Of a DNA stretch of 64,000 nt, positions 24,171 to 38,140 are shown piece by piece. Made by a program: the position numbers and the translations under genes. Positions within the stretch are counted from its first letter, which is position 1; each line of letters opens with the position of its first letter. The DNA is from Calendula officinalis (Eukaryota; Streptophyta; Magnoliopsida; Asterales; Asteraceae): contig OY970824.1 in the NCBI GenBank assembly GCA_963853835.1, positions 41,920,727 through 41,984,726 on the forward strand. Reading direction: 5' to 3'. The notes under the pieces are model-generated. The model was not told the DNA's origin and made no database searches. It saw nothing but the letters and a program-made list of their open reading frames with translations.

Positions 24171-27100
24171 ACACCTATTACTTGTAAAATGGATATCTAT
24201 AGGCTATTGGTCATGGCTAGTAGTTATAATGGTTCAAGGGCCATCGATATGAGTTATGGACATGTAGTGGTTATAATGGTTCACTGGCCTTGGTTATGTG
24301 TTATGGACACCTATTACTTGTAAAATGGATATTTATAGGCTATTGGTCATGACTAGTAGTTATAATGGTTCAAGGGCCATCAGTATCAGTTATGGACAAC
24401 TACTGGTTATAATGGTTCAAGGAACATGGTTATGGGTTATGGACACCTATTACTTGTAAAATGGATATCTATAGGCTATTGGTCATGGCTAGTAGTTATA
24501 ATGGTTCAAGGGCCATCGATATGAGTTATGGACATGTAGTGGTTATAATGGTTCACTGGCATTGGTTATGGGTTATGGACACCTATTACTTGTAAAATGG
24601 ATATTTATAGGCTATTGGTCATGACTAGTAGTTATAATGGTTCAAGGGCCATCAGTATCAGTTATGGACAACTACTGGTTATAATGGTTCAAGGACCATG
24701 GTTATGGGTTATGGACACCTATTACTTGTAAAATAGATATCTATAGGCTATTGGTCATGGCTAGTAGTTATAATGGTTCAAGGGCCATCGATATGAGTTA
24801 TGGACATGTAGTGGTTATAATGGTTCACTGGCCTTGGTTATGGGTTATGGACACCTATTACTTGTAAAATGGATATTTATAGGCTATTGGTCATGACTAG
24901 TAGTTATAATGGTTCAAGGGCCATCAGTATCAGTTATGGACAACTACTGGTTATAATGGTTCAAGGAACATGGTTATGGGTTATGGACACCTATTACTTG
25001 TAAAATGGATATCTATAGGCTATTGGTCATGGCTAGTAGTTATAATGGTTCAAGGGCCATCGATATGAGTTATGGACATGTAGTGGTTATAATGGTTCAC
25101 TGGCCTTGGTTATGGGTTATGGACACCTATTACTTGTAAAATGGATATTTATAGGCTATTGGTCATGACTAGTAGTTATAATGGTTCAAGGGCCATCAGT
25201 ATCAGTTATGGACAACTACTGGTTATAATGGTTCAAGGACCATGGTTATGGGTTATGGACACCTATTACTTGTAAAATGGATATCTATAGGCTATTGGTC
25301 ATGGCTAGTAGTTATAATGGTTCAAGGGCCATCGATATGAGTTATGGACATGTAGTGGTTATAATGGTTCACTGGCCTTGGTTATGGGTTATGGACACCT
25401 ATTACTTGTAAAATGGATATTTATAGGCTATTGGTCATGACTAGTAGTTATAATGATTCAAGGGCCATCAGTATCAGTTATGGACAACTACTTGTTATAA
25501 TGGTTCAAGGACCATGGTTATGGGTTATGGACACCTATTACTTGTAAAATGGATATCTATAGGCTATTGGTCATGGCTAGTAGTTATAATGGTTCAAGGG
25601 CCATCGATATGAGTTATGGACATGTAGTGGTTATAATGGTTCACTGGCATTGGTTATGGGTTATGGACACCTATTACTTGTAAAATGGATATCTATAGGC
25701 TATTGGTCATGGCTAGTAGTTATAATGGTTCAAGGGCCATCGATATGAGTTATGGACATGTAGTGGTTATAATGGTTCACTGGCCTTGGTTATGGGTTAT
25801 GGACACCTATTACTTGTAAAATGGATATTTATAGGCTATTGGTCATGACTAGTAGTTATAATGGTTCAAGGGCCATCAGTATCAGTTATGGACAACTACT
25901 GGTTATAATGGTTCAAGGACCATGGTTATGGGTTATGGACACCTATTACTTGTAAAATGGATATCTATAGGCTATTGGTCATGGCTAGTAGTTATAATGG
26001 TTCAAGGGCCATCGATATGAGTTATGGACATGTAGTGGTTATAATGGTTCACTGGCATTGGTTATGGGTTATGGACACCTATTACTTGTAAAATGGATAT
26101 TTATAGGCTATTGGTCATGACTAGTAGTTATAATGGTTCAAGGACCATCAGTATCAGTTATGGACAACTACTGGTTATAATGGTTCAAGGAACATGGTTA
26201 TGGGTTATGGACACCTATTACTTGTAAAATGGATATCTATAGGCTATTGGTCATGGCTAGTAGTTATAATGGTTCAAGGGCCATCGATATGAGTTATGGA
26301 CATGTAGTGGTTATAATGGTTCACTGGCATTGGTTATGGGTTATGGACACCTATTACTTGTAAAATGGATATTTATAGGCTATTGGTCATGACTAGTAGT
26401 TATAATGGTTCAAGGGCCATCAGTATCAGTTATGGACAACTACTGGTTATAATGGTTCAAGGACCATGGTTATGGGTTATGGACACCTATTACTTGTAAA
26501 ATAGATATCTATAGGCTATTGGTCATGGCTAGTAGTTATAATGGTTCAAGGGCCATCGATATGAGTTATGGACATGTAGTGGTTATAATGGTTCACTGGC
26601 CTTGGTTATGGGTTATGGACACCTATTACTTGTAAAATGGATATTTATAGGCTATTGGTCATGACTAGTAGTTATAATGGTTCAAGGGCCATCAGTATCA
26701 GTTATGGACAACTACTGGTTATAATGGTTCAAGGAACATGGTTATGGGTTATGGACACCTATTACTTGTAAAATGGATATCTATAGGCTATTGGTCATGG
26801 CTAGTAGTTATAATGGTTCAAGGGCCATCGATATGAGTTATGGACATGTAGTGGTTATAATGGTTCACTGGCCTTGGTTATGGGTTATGGACACCTATTA
26901 CTTGTAAAATGGATATTTATAGGCTATTGGTCATGACTAGTAGTTATAATGGTTCAAGGGCCATCAGTATCAGTTATGGACAACTACTGGTTATAATGGT
27001 TCAAGGACCATGGTTATGGGTTATGGACACCTATTACTTGTAAAATGGATATCTATAGGCTATTGGTCATGGCTAGTAGTTATAATGGTTCAAGGGCCAT

Positions 27101-29603
27101 CGATATGAGTTATGGACATGTAGTGGTTATAATGGTTCACTGGCCTTGGTTATGGGTTGTGGACACCTATTACTTGTAAAATGGATATTTATAGGCTATT
27201 GGTCATGACTAGTAGTTATAATGATTCAAGGGCCATCAGTATCAGTTATGGACAACTACTTGTTATAATGGTTCAAGGACCATGGTTATGGGTTATGGAC
27301 ACCTATTACTTGTAAAATGGATATCTATAGGCTATTGGTCATGGCTAGTAGTTATAATGGTTCAAGGGCCATCGATATGAGTTATGGACATGTAGTGGTT
27401 ATAATGGTTCACTGGCATTGGTTATGGGTTATGGACACCTATTACTTGTAAAATGGATATCTATAGGCTATTGGTCATGGCTAGTAGTTATAATGGTTCA
27501 AGGGCCATCGATATGAGTTATGGACATGTAGTGGTTATAATGGTTCACTGGCCTTGGTTATGGGTTATGGACACCTATTACTTGTAAAATGGATATTTAT
27601 AGGCTATTGGTCATGACTAGTAGTTATAATGGTTCAAGGGCCATCAGTATCAGTTATGGACAACTACTGGTTATAATGGTTCAAGGACCATGGTTATGGG
27701 TTATGGACACCTATTACTTGTAAAATGGATATCTATAGGCTATTGGTCATGGCTAGTAGTTATAATGGTTCAAGGGCCATCGATATGAGTTATGGACATG
27801 TAGTGGTTATAATGGTTCACTGGCATTGGTTATGGGTTATGGACACCTATTACTTGTAAAATGGATATTTATAGGCTATTGGTCATGACTAGTAGTTATA
27901 ATGGTTCAAGGGCCATCAGTATCAGTTATGGACAACTACTGGTTATAATGGTTCAAGGAACATGGTTATGGGTTATGGACACCTATTACTTGTAAAATGG
28001 ATATCTATAGGCTATTGGTCATGGCTAGTAGTTATAATGGTTCAAGGGCCATCGATATGAGTTATGGACATGTAGTGGTTATAATGGTTCACTGGCATTG
28101 GTTATGGGTTATGGACACCTATTACTTGTAAAATGGATATTTATAGGCTATTGGTCATGACTAGTAGTTATAATGGTTCAAGGGCCATCAGTATCAGTTA
28201 TGGACAACTACTGGTTATAATGGTTCAAGGACCATGGTTATGGGTTATGGACACCTATTACTTGTAAAATAGATATCTATAGGCTATTGGTCATGGCTAG
28301 TAGTTATAATGGTTCAAGGGCCATCGATATGAGTTATGGACATGTAGTGGTTATAATGGTTCACTGGCCTTGGTTATGGGTTATGGACACCTATTACTTG
28401 TAAAATGGATATTTATAGGCTATTGGTCATGACTAGTAGTTATAATGGTTCAAGGGCCATCAGTATCAGTTATGGACAACTACTGGTTATAATGGTTCAA
28501 GGAACATGGTTATGGGTTATGGACACCTATTACTTGTAAAATGGATATCTATAGGCTATTGGTCATGGCTAGTAGTTATAATGGTTCAAGGGCCATCGAT
28601 ATGAGTTATGGACATGTAGTGGTTATAATGGTTCACTGGCCTTGGTTATGGGTTATGGACACCTATTACTTGTAAAATGGATATTTATAGGCTATTGGTC
28701 ATGACTAGTAGTTATAATGGTTCAAGGGCCATCAGTATCAGTTATGGACAACTACTGGTTATAATGGTTCAAGGACCATGGTTATGGGTTATGGACACCT
28801 ATTACTTGTAAAATGGATATCTATAGGCTATTGGTCATGGCTAGTAGTTATAATGGTTCAAGGGCCATCGATATGAGTTATGGACATGTAGTGGTTATAA
28901 TGGTTCACTGGCCTTGGTTATGGGTTGTGGACACCTATTACTTGTAAAATGGATATTTATAGGCTATTGGTCATGACTAGTAGTTATAATGATTCAAGGG
29001 CCATCAGTATCAGTTATGGACAACTACTTGTTATAATGGTTCAAGGACCATGGTTATGGGTTATGGACACCTATTACTTGTAAAATGGATATCTATAGGC
29101 TATTGGTCATGGCTAGTAGTTATAATGGTTCAAGGGCCATCGATATGAGTTATGGACATGTAGTGGTTATAATGGTTCACTGGCATTGGTTATGGGTTAT
29201 GGACACCTATTACTTGTAAAATGGATATCTATAGGCTATTGGTCATGGCTAGTAGTTATAATGGTTCAAGGGCCATCGATATGAGTTATGGACATGTAGT
29301 GGTTATAATGGTTCACTGGCCTTGGTTATGGGTTATGGACACCTATTACTTGTAAAATGGATATTTATAGGCTATTGGTCATGACTAGTAGTTATAATGG
29401 TTCAAGGGCCATCAGTATCAGTTATGGACAACTACTGGTTATAATGGTTCAAGGACCATGGTTATGGGTTATGGACACCTATTACTTGTAAAATGGATAT
29501 CTATAGGCTATTGGTCATGGCTAGTAGTTATAATGGTTCAAGGGCCATCGATATGAGTTATGGACATGTAGTGGTTATAATGGTTCACTGGCCTTGGTTA
29601 TGG
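24170..29603. repeat. HOR block, three tandem copies of a 13-monomer unit (1,768 bp)
   Basis: Rare variants recur at exactly 13 x 136 = 1,768 bp. The taaaatagat substitution is at 24736, 26504 and 28272. The ggaacatgg variant is at 24421, 26189 and 27957. Ggcattgg is at 24558, 26326 and 28094, and again at 25646, 27414 and 29182. The taatgattc change is at 25456, 27224 and 28992. Inside each unit two monomer types alternate as 272-bp dimers (cgatatgag type, then gacaactactgg type); one extra cgatatgag monomer near 25741 makes the count odd. Few differences separate the copies; gggttgtgg (27159, 28927) is absent from the first. This is the most homogeneous and probably youngest part of the array. 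Confidence 0.92.
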
Positions 29604-32530
29604 GTTATGGACACCTATTACTTGTAAAATGGATATTTATAGGCTATTGGTCATGACTAGTAGTTATAATGGTTCAAGGGCCATCAGTATCAGTTATGGA
29701 CAACTACTGGTTATAATGCTTCAAGGACCATGGTTATGGGTTATGGACACCTATTACTTGTAAAATGGATATCTATAGGCTATTGGTCATGGCTAGTAGT
29801 TATAATGGTTCAAGGGCCATCGATATGAGTTATGGACATGTAGTGGTTATAATGGTTCACTGGCCTTGGTTATGGGTTATGGACACCTATTACTTGTAAA
29901 ATGGATATCTATAGGCTACTGTTCATGGTTACTAGTTATAATGGTTCATGGGCCATCAATATCAGTTATGGACATCTAGTGGTTATAATGGTTCAAGAAC
30001 CATGGTTATGGGTTATGGACACCTATTACTTGTAAAATGTATATCTATAGGCTATTGGACATCGCTAGTAGTTATAATGGTTCAAGGGCCATCAGTTTCA
30101 GTTATGGACATCTAGTGGTTATAATGATTCAAGGAGCATGGTTATGGGTTATGGACACCTATTACTTGTAAAATGTATATCTGTGGGCTATTGTACATGG
30201 CTAGTAGTTATAATGGTTCAAGGGCCATCAGTATCAGTTATGGACATCTAGTGGTTATAATGATTCAAGGACCATGGTTATGGGTTATGGACACCTATTA
30301 CTTGTAAAATGGATATCTGTAGGCTATTGGACATGGCTAGTAGTTATAATGGTTCAAGGGCCATCAGTATCAGTTATGGACATCTAGTGGTTATAATGAT
30401 TCAAGGACCACGGTTATGGGTTATGGACACCTATTACTTGTAAAATGGATATCTATAGGCTATTGGTCATTGCTAGTAGTTATAATGGTTCAAGGACCAT
30501 CGATATGAGTTATGGACATGTAGTGGTTATAATGGTTCACTGGCCTTGGTTATGGGTTATGGACACCTATTACTTGTAAAATGGATATCTATAGGCTACT
30601 GGTCATGGTTACTAGTTATAATGGTTCATGGGCCATCAGTATCAGTTATGGACATCTATTACTTGTAAAATGGATATCTGTAGGCTATTGGACATGACTA
30701 GTAGTTATAATGGTTTAAGGGCCATCAGTATCAGTTATCATCTAGTGGTAATAATGATTCAAGGACCATGGTTATGGGTTATGGACACCTATTACTTGTA
30801 AAATGGATATCTATAGGCTATTGGTCATGGCTAGTAGTTATAATGGTTCAAGGGCCATCAGTATCAGTTATGGACATCTAGTGGTTATAATGATTCAAGG
30901 AGCATGGTTATGGGTTATGGACACCTATTACTTGTAAAATGGATATCTGTAGGCTATTGGACATGGCTAGTAGTTATAATGGTTCAAGGGCCATCAGTAT
31001 CAGTTATGGACATCTAGTGGTTATAATGATTCAAGGACCACGATTATGGGTTATGGACACCTATTACTTGTAAAATGGATATCTATAGGCTATTGGTCAT
31101 GGCTAGTAGTTATAATGGTTCAAGGGCCATCGATATGAGTTATGGACATGTAGTGGTTATAATGGTTCACTGGCCTTGGTTATGGGTTATGGACACCTAT
31201 TACTCGTAAAATGGATATCTATAGGCTAGTGGTCATGGTTACTAGTTATAATGGTTCATGGGCGATCAGTATCAGTTATGGACATCTAGTGGTTATAATG
31301 GTTCAAGAACCATGGTTATGGGTTATGGACACCTATTACTTGTAAAATGTATATCTGTAGGCTATTGGACATGGCTAGTAGTTATAATGGTTCAAGAGCC
31401 ATCAGTATCAGTTATGGACATCTAGTGGTTATAATGATTCAAGGACCATGGTTATGGGTTATGGACACCTATTACTTGTAAAATGGATATCTGTAGGCTA
31501 TTGGACATGGCTAGTAGTTCTAATGGTTCAAGGGCCATCAGTATCAGTTATGGACATCTAGTGGTTATAATGTTTCAAGGACAACAGTTATGGGTTATGG
31601 ACACCTATTACTTGTAAAATGGATATCTATAGGCTATTGGTCATGGCTAGAAGTTATAATGGTTCAAGGGCCATCGATATGAGTTATGGACATGTAGTGG
31701 TTATAATGGTTCACTGGCCTTGGTTATGGGTTATGGACACCTATTACTTGTAAAATGGATATTTATAGGCTATTGGTCATGGCTAGTAGTTATAATGGTT
31801 CAAGGGCCATCAGTATCAGTTATGGAAAACTACTGGTTAAAATGGTTCAAGGACCATGGTTATGGGTTATGGACACCTATTACTTGTAAAATGGATATCT
31901 ATAGGCTATTGGTCATGGCTAGTAGTTATAATGGTTCAAGGGCCATCGATATGAGTTATGGACATGTAGTGGTTATAATGGTTCACTGGCCTTGGTTATG
32001 GGTTATGGACACTTATTACTTGTAAAATGGATACCTACAGGCTACTGGTCATGGTTACTAGTTATATTGGTTCATGGGCCATCAGTATCAGTTATGGACA
32101 TCTAGTGGTTATAATGGTTCAAGAACCATGGTTATGGGTTATGGACACCTATTACTTGTAAAATGTATATCTGTAGGCTATTGTACATGGCTAGTAGTTA
32201 TAATGGTTCAAGGGCCATCAGTATCAGTTATGGACATCTAGTGGTTATAATGATTCAAGGACCACGGTTATGGGTTATGGACACCTATTACTTGTAAAAT
32301 GGATATCTATAGGCTATTGGTCATGGCTAGTAGTTATAATGGTTCAAGGGCCATCGATATGAGTTATGGACATGTAGTGGTTATAATGGTTCACTGGCCT
32401 TGGTTATGGGTTATGGACACCTATTACTTGTAAAATGGATATTTATAGGCTATTGGTCATGACTAGTAGTTATAATGGTTCAAGGGCCATCAGTATCAGT
32501 TATGGACAACTACTGGTTATAATGGTTCAA
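29603..32530. repeat. Satellite, mixed monomers between HOR blocks
   Basis: After the dimeric block the array returns to the heterogeneous monomer order seen in 22.3-24.2 kb, with one S2-lacking monomer near 30650-30660. Two dimers of the gacaactactgg kind reappear near 32,460-32,800. No gene was seen. One open frame of 101 codons at 31720-32025 is only satellite read across a monomer that lost a stop (ggttaaaatgg). Confidence 0.75.
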
Positions 32531-35500
32531 GGACCATGGTTATGGGTTATGGACACCTATTACTTGTAAAATGGATATCTATAGGCTATTGGTCATGGCT
32601 AGTAGTTATAATGGTTCAAGGGCCATCGATATGAGTTATGGACATGTAGTGGTTATAATGGTTCACTGGCCTTGGTTATGGGTTATGGACACCTATTACT
32701 TGTAAAATGGATATTTATAGGCTATTGGTCATGACTAGTAGTTATAATGGTTCAAGGGCCATCAGTATCAGTTATGGACAACTACTGGTTATAATGGTTC
32801 AAGGACCATGGTTATGGGTTATGGACACCTATTACTTGTAAAATGGATATCTATAGGCTATTGGTCATGGCTAGTAGTTATAATGGTTCAAGGGCCATCG
32901 ATATGAGTTATGGACATGTAGTGGTTATAATGGTTCACTGGCCTTGGTTATGGGTTATGGACACCTATTACTTGTAAAATGGATATCTATAGGCTACTGT
33001 TCAAGGTTACTAGTTATAATGGTTCATGGGCCATCAATATCAGTTATGGACATCTAGTGGTTATAATGGTTCAAGAACCATGGTTATGGGTTATGGACAC
33101 CTATTACTTGTAAAATGTATATCTGTAGGCTATTGGACATGGCTAGTAGTTATAATGGTTCAAGAGCCATCAGTATCAGTTATGGACATCTAGTGGTTAT
33201 AATGATTCAAGGAGCATGGTTATGGGTTATGGACACCTATTACTTGTAAAATGGATATCTGTAGGCTATTGGACATGGCTAGTAGTTATAATGGTTCAAG
33301 GGCCATCGATATGAGTTATGGACATGTAGTGGTTATAATGGTTCATTGGCCTTGGTTATGGGTTATGGACACCTATTACTTGTAAAATGGATATCTGTAG
33401 GCTATTGGACATCGCTAGTAGTTATAATGGTTCAAGGGCCATCAGTTTCAGTTATGGACATCTAGTGGTTATAATGATTCAAGGAGCATGGTTATGGGTT
33501 ATGGACACCTATTACTTGTAAAATGGATATCTGTAGGCTATTGGACATGGCTAGTAGTTATAATGGTTCAAGGGCCATCAGTATCAGTTATGGACATCTA
33601 GTGGTTATAATGATTCAAGGACCACGGTTATGGGTTATGGACACCTATTACTTGTAAAATGGATATTTATAGGCTATTGGTCATGGCTAGTAGTTATAAT
33701 GGTTCAAGGGCCATCGATATGAGTTATGGACATGTAGTGGTTATAATGGTTCATTGGCCTTGGTTATGGGTTATGGACACCTATTACTTGTAAAATGGAT
33801 GTCTATAGGCTAGTGGTCATGGTTACTAGTTATAATGGTTCATGGGCCATCAGTATAAGTTATGGACATCTAGTGGTTATAATGGTTCAAAAACCATGGT
33901 TATGGGTTATGGACACCTATTACTTGTAAAATGTATATCTGTAGGCTATTGGACATGGCTAGTAGTTATAATGGTTCAAGAGCCATCAATATCAGTTATG
34001 GACATCTAGTGGTTATAATGATTCAAGGACCATGGTTATAGGTTATGGACACCTATTACTTGTAAAATGGATATCTGTAGGCTATTGGACATGGCTAGTA
34101 GTTATAATGGTTCAAGGGCCATCAGTATCAGTTATGGACATCTAGTGGTTATAATGATTCAAGGACTACGGTTATGGGTTATGGACACCTATTACTTGTA
34201 AAATGGATATCTATAGGCTATTGGTCATGGCTAGTAGTTACAATGGTTCAAGGGCCATCGATATGAGTTATGGACATGTAGTGGTTATAATGGTTCACTG
34301 GCCTTGGTTATGGGTTATGGACACCTATTACTTGTAAAATGGATACCTATAGGCTACTGGTCATGGTTACTAGTTATAATGGTTCATGGGCCATCAGTAT
34401 CAGTTATGGACATCTAGTGGTTATAATGGTTCGAGAACCATGGTTATGGGTTATGGACACCTATTACTTGTAAAATGTATATCTGTAGGCTATTGTACAT
34501 GGCTAGTAGTTATAATGGTTCAAGGGCCATCAGTATCAGTTATGGACATCTAGTGGTTATAATGATTCAAGGACCATGGTTATGGGTTATGGACACCTAT
34601 TACTTGTAAAATGGATATCTATAGGCTTTTGGTCATGGCTAGTAGTTATAATAGTTCAAGGGCCATCAGTGTCAGTTATGGACATCTAATGGTTATAATG
34701 GTTCGACGACGATTGTTATGGGTAATGGACACCTATTACTTGTAAAATGGTTATCTATAGGCTATTGGTCATGGCTAGTAGTTATAATGGTTCAAGGACC
34801 ATCGATATGATTAATGGACATGTAGTGGTTATAATGGTTCACTGGCCTTGGTTATGGGTTATGGACACCTATTACTTGTAAAATGGATATCTATAGGCTA
34901 CTTGTCATGGTTACTAGTTATAATGGTTCATGGGCCATCAGTATCAGTTATGGACATCTATTACTTGTAAAATGGATATCTGTAGGCTATTGGACATGAC
35001 TAGTAGTTATAATTTTAAGGGCCATCAGTATCAGTTATCATCTAGTGGTAATAATGATTCAAGGACCATGGTTATGGGTTATGGACACCTATTACTTGTA
35101 AAATAGATATCTATAGGCTATTGGTCATGGCTAGTAGTTATAATGGTTCAAGGGCCATCAGTATCAGTTATGGACATCTAGTGGTTATAATGATTCAAGG
35201 AGCATGGTTATGGGTTATGGACACCTATTACTTGTAAAATGGATATCTATAGGCTATTGGTCATGGCTAGTAGTTATAATGGTTCAAGGGCCATCAGTAT
35301 CAGTTATGGACATCTAGTGGTTATAATGATTCAAGGACCATGGTTATGGGTTATGGACACCTATTACTTGTAAAATGGATATCTATAGGCTATTGGTCAT
35401 GGCTAGTAGTTATAATGGTTCAAGGGCCATCGATATGAGTTATGGACATGTAGTGGTTATAATGGTTCACTGGCCTTGGTTATGGGTTATGGACACCTAT

Positions 35501-38140
35501 TACTTGTAAAATGGATATTTATAGGCTATTGGTCATGACTAGTAGTTATAATGGTTCAAGGGCCATCAGTATCAGTTATGGACAACTACTGGTTATAATG
35601 GTTCAAGGACCATGGTTATGGGTTATGGACACCTATTACTTGTAAAATGGATATCTATAGGCTATTGGTCATGGCTAGTAGTTATAATGGTTCAAGGGCC
35701 ATCGATATGAGTTATGGACATGTAGTGGTTATAATGGTTCACTGGCCTTGGTTATGGGTTATGGACACCTATTACTTGTAAAATGGATATCTATAGGCTA
35801 CTGTTCAAGGTTACTAGTTATAATGGTTCATGGGCCATCAATATCAGTTATGGACATCTAGTGGTTATAATGGTTCAAGAACCATGGTTATGGGTTATGG
35901 ACACCTATTACTTGTAAAATGTATATCTGTAGGCTATTGGACATGGCTAGTAGTTATAATGGTTCAAGAGCCATCAGTATCAGTTATGGACATCTAGTGG
36001 TTATAATGATTCAAGGAGCATGGTTATGGGTTATGGACACCTATTACTTGTAAAATGGATATCTGTAGGCTATTGGACATGGCTAGTAGTTATAATGGTT
36101 CAAGGGCCATCGATATGAGTTATGGACATGTAGTGGTTATAATGGTTCATTGGCCTTGGTTATGGGTTATGGACACCTATTACTTGTAAAATGGATATCT
36201 GTAGGCTATTGGACATCGCTAGTAGTTATAATGGTTCAAGGGCCATCAGTTTCAGTTATGGACATCTAGTGGTTATAATGATTCAAGGAGCATGGTTATG
36301 GGTTATGGACACCTATTACTTGTAAAATGGATATCTGTAGGCTATTGGACATGGCTAGTAGTTATAATGGTTCAAGGGCCATCAGTATCAGTTATGGACA
36401 TCTAGTGGTTATAATGATTCAAGGACCACGGTTATGGGTTATGGACACCTATTACTTGTAAAATGGATATTTATAGGCTATTGGTCATGGCTAGTAGTTA
36501 TAATGGTTCAAGGGCCATCGATATGAGTTATGGACATGTAGTGGTTATAATGGTTCATTGGCCTTGGTTATGGGTTATGGACACCTATTACTTGTAAAAT
36601 GGATGTCTATAGGCTAGTGGTCATGGTTACTAGTTATAATGGTTCATGGGCCATCAGTATAAGTTATGGACATCTAGTGGTTATAATGGTTCAAAAACCA
36701 TGGTTATGGGTTATGGACACCTATTACTTGTAAAATGTATATCTGTAGGCTATTGGACATGGCTAGTAGTTATAATGGTTCAAGAGCCATCAGTATCAGT
36801 TATGGACATCTAGTGGTTATAATGATTCAAGGACCATGGTTATAGGTTATGGACACCTATTACTTGTAAAATGGATATCTGTAGGCTATTGGACATGGCT
36901 AGTAGTTATAATGGTTCAAGGGCCATCAGTATCAGTTATGGACATCTAGTGGTTATAATGATTCAAGGACTACGGTTATGGGTTATGGACACCTATTACT
37001 TGTAAAACGGATATCTATAGGCTATTGGTCATGGCTAGTAGTTACAATGGTTCAAGGGCCATCGATATGAGTTATGGACATGTAGTGGTTATAATGGTTC
37101 ACTGGCCTTGGTTATGGGTTATGGACACCTATTACTTGTAAAATGGATACCTATAGGCTACTGGTCATGGTTACTAGTTATAATGGTTCATGGGCCATCA
37201 GTATCAGTTATGGACATCTAGTGGTTATAATGGTTCGAGAACCATGGTTATGGGTTATGGACACCTATTACTTGTAAAATGTATATCTGTAGGCTATTGT
37301 ACATGGCTAGTAGTTATAATGGTTCAAGGGCCATCAGTATCAGTTATGGACATCTAGTGGTTATAATGATTCAAGGACCATGGTTATGGGTTATGGACAC
37401 CTATTACTTGTAAAATGGATATCTATAGGCTTTTGGTCATGGCTAGTAGTTATAATAGTTCAAGGGCCATCAGTGTCAGTTATGGACATCTAATGGTTAT
37501 AATGGTTCGACGACGATTGTTATGGGTAATGGACACCTATTACTTGTAAAATGGTTATCTATAGGCTATTGGTCATGGCTAGTAGTTATAATGGTTCAAG
37601 GACCATCGATATGATTAATGGACATGTAGTGGTTATAATGGTTCACTGGCCTTGGTTATGGGTTATGGACACCTATTACTTGTAAAATGGATATCTATAG
37701 GCTACTTGTCATGGTTACTAGTTATAATGGTTCATGGGCCATCAGTATCAGTTATGGACATCTATTACTTGTAAAATGGATATCTGTAGGCTATTGGACA
37801 TGACTAGTAGTTATAATTTTAAGGGCCATCAGTATCAGTTATCATCTAGTGGTAATAATGATTCAAGGACCATGGTTATGGGTTATGGACACCTATTACT
37901 TGTAAAATGGATATCTATAGGCTATTGGTCATGGCTAGTAGTTATAATGGTTCAAGGGCCATCAGTATCAGTTATGGACATCTAGTGGTTATAATGATTC
38001 AAGGAGCATGGTTATGGGTTATGGACACCTATTACTTGTAAAATGGATATCTGTAGGCTATTGGACATGGCTAGTAGTTATAATGGTTCAAGGGCCATCA
38101 GTATCAGTTATGGACATCTAGTGGTTATAATGATTCAAGG
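32530..38140. repeat. HOR block, two copies of a 21-monomer unit (2,804 bp)
   Basis: Landmarks repeat at 2,804 bp, which is 21 x 136 minus 52: ctgttcaagg at 32997 and 35801, cgacgacgatt at 34704 and 37508, attttaagg at 35012 and 37816. Both copies contain one short-monomer pair, with the 47-bp and 3-bp losses, plus a 2-bp deletion in ataattttaagg. The copies differ by few bases, for example taaaatagat near 35104 in the first only. Confidence 0.87.

Noticed and set aside
24170..29603. Simple 272-bp dimeric satellite as the full description
   Set aside because: The dimer alternation is broken once per 1,768 bp by an extra monomer, and rare variants recur only at 1,768 bp, so the 13-mer is the real unit of amplification.
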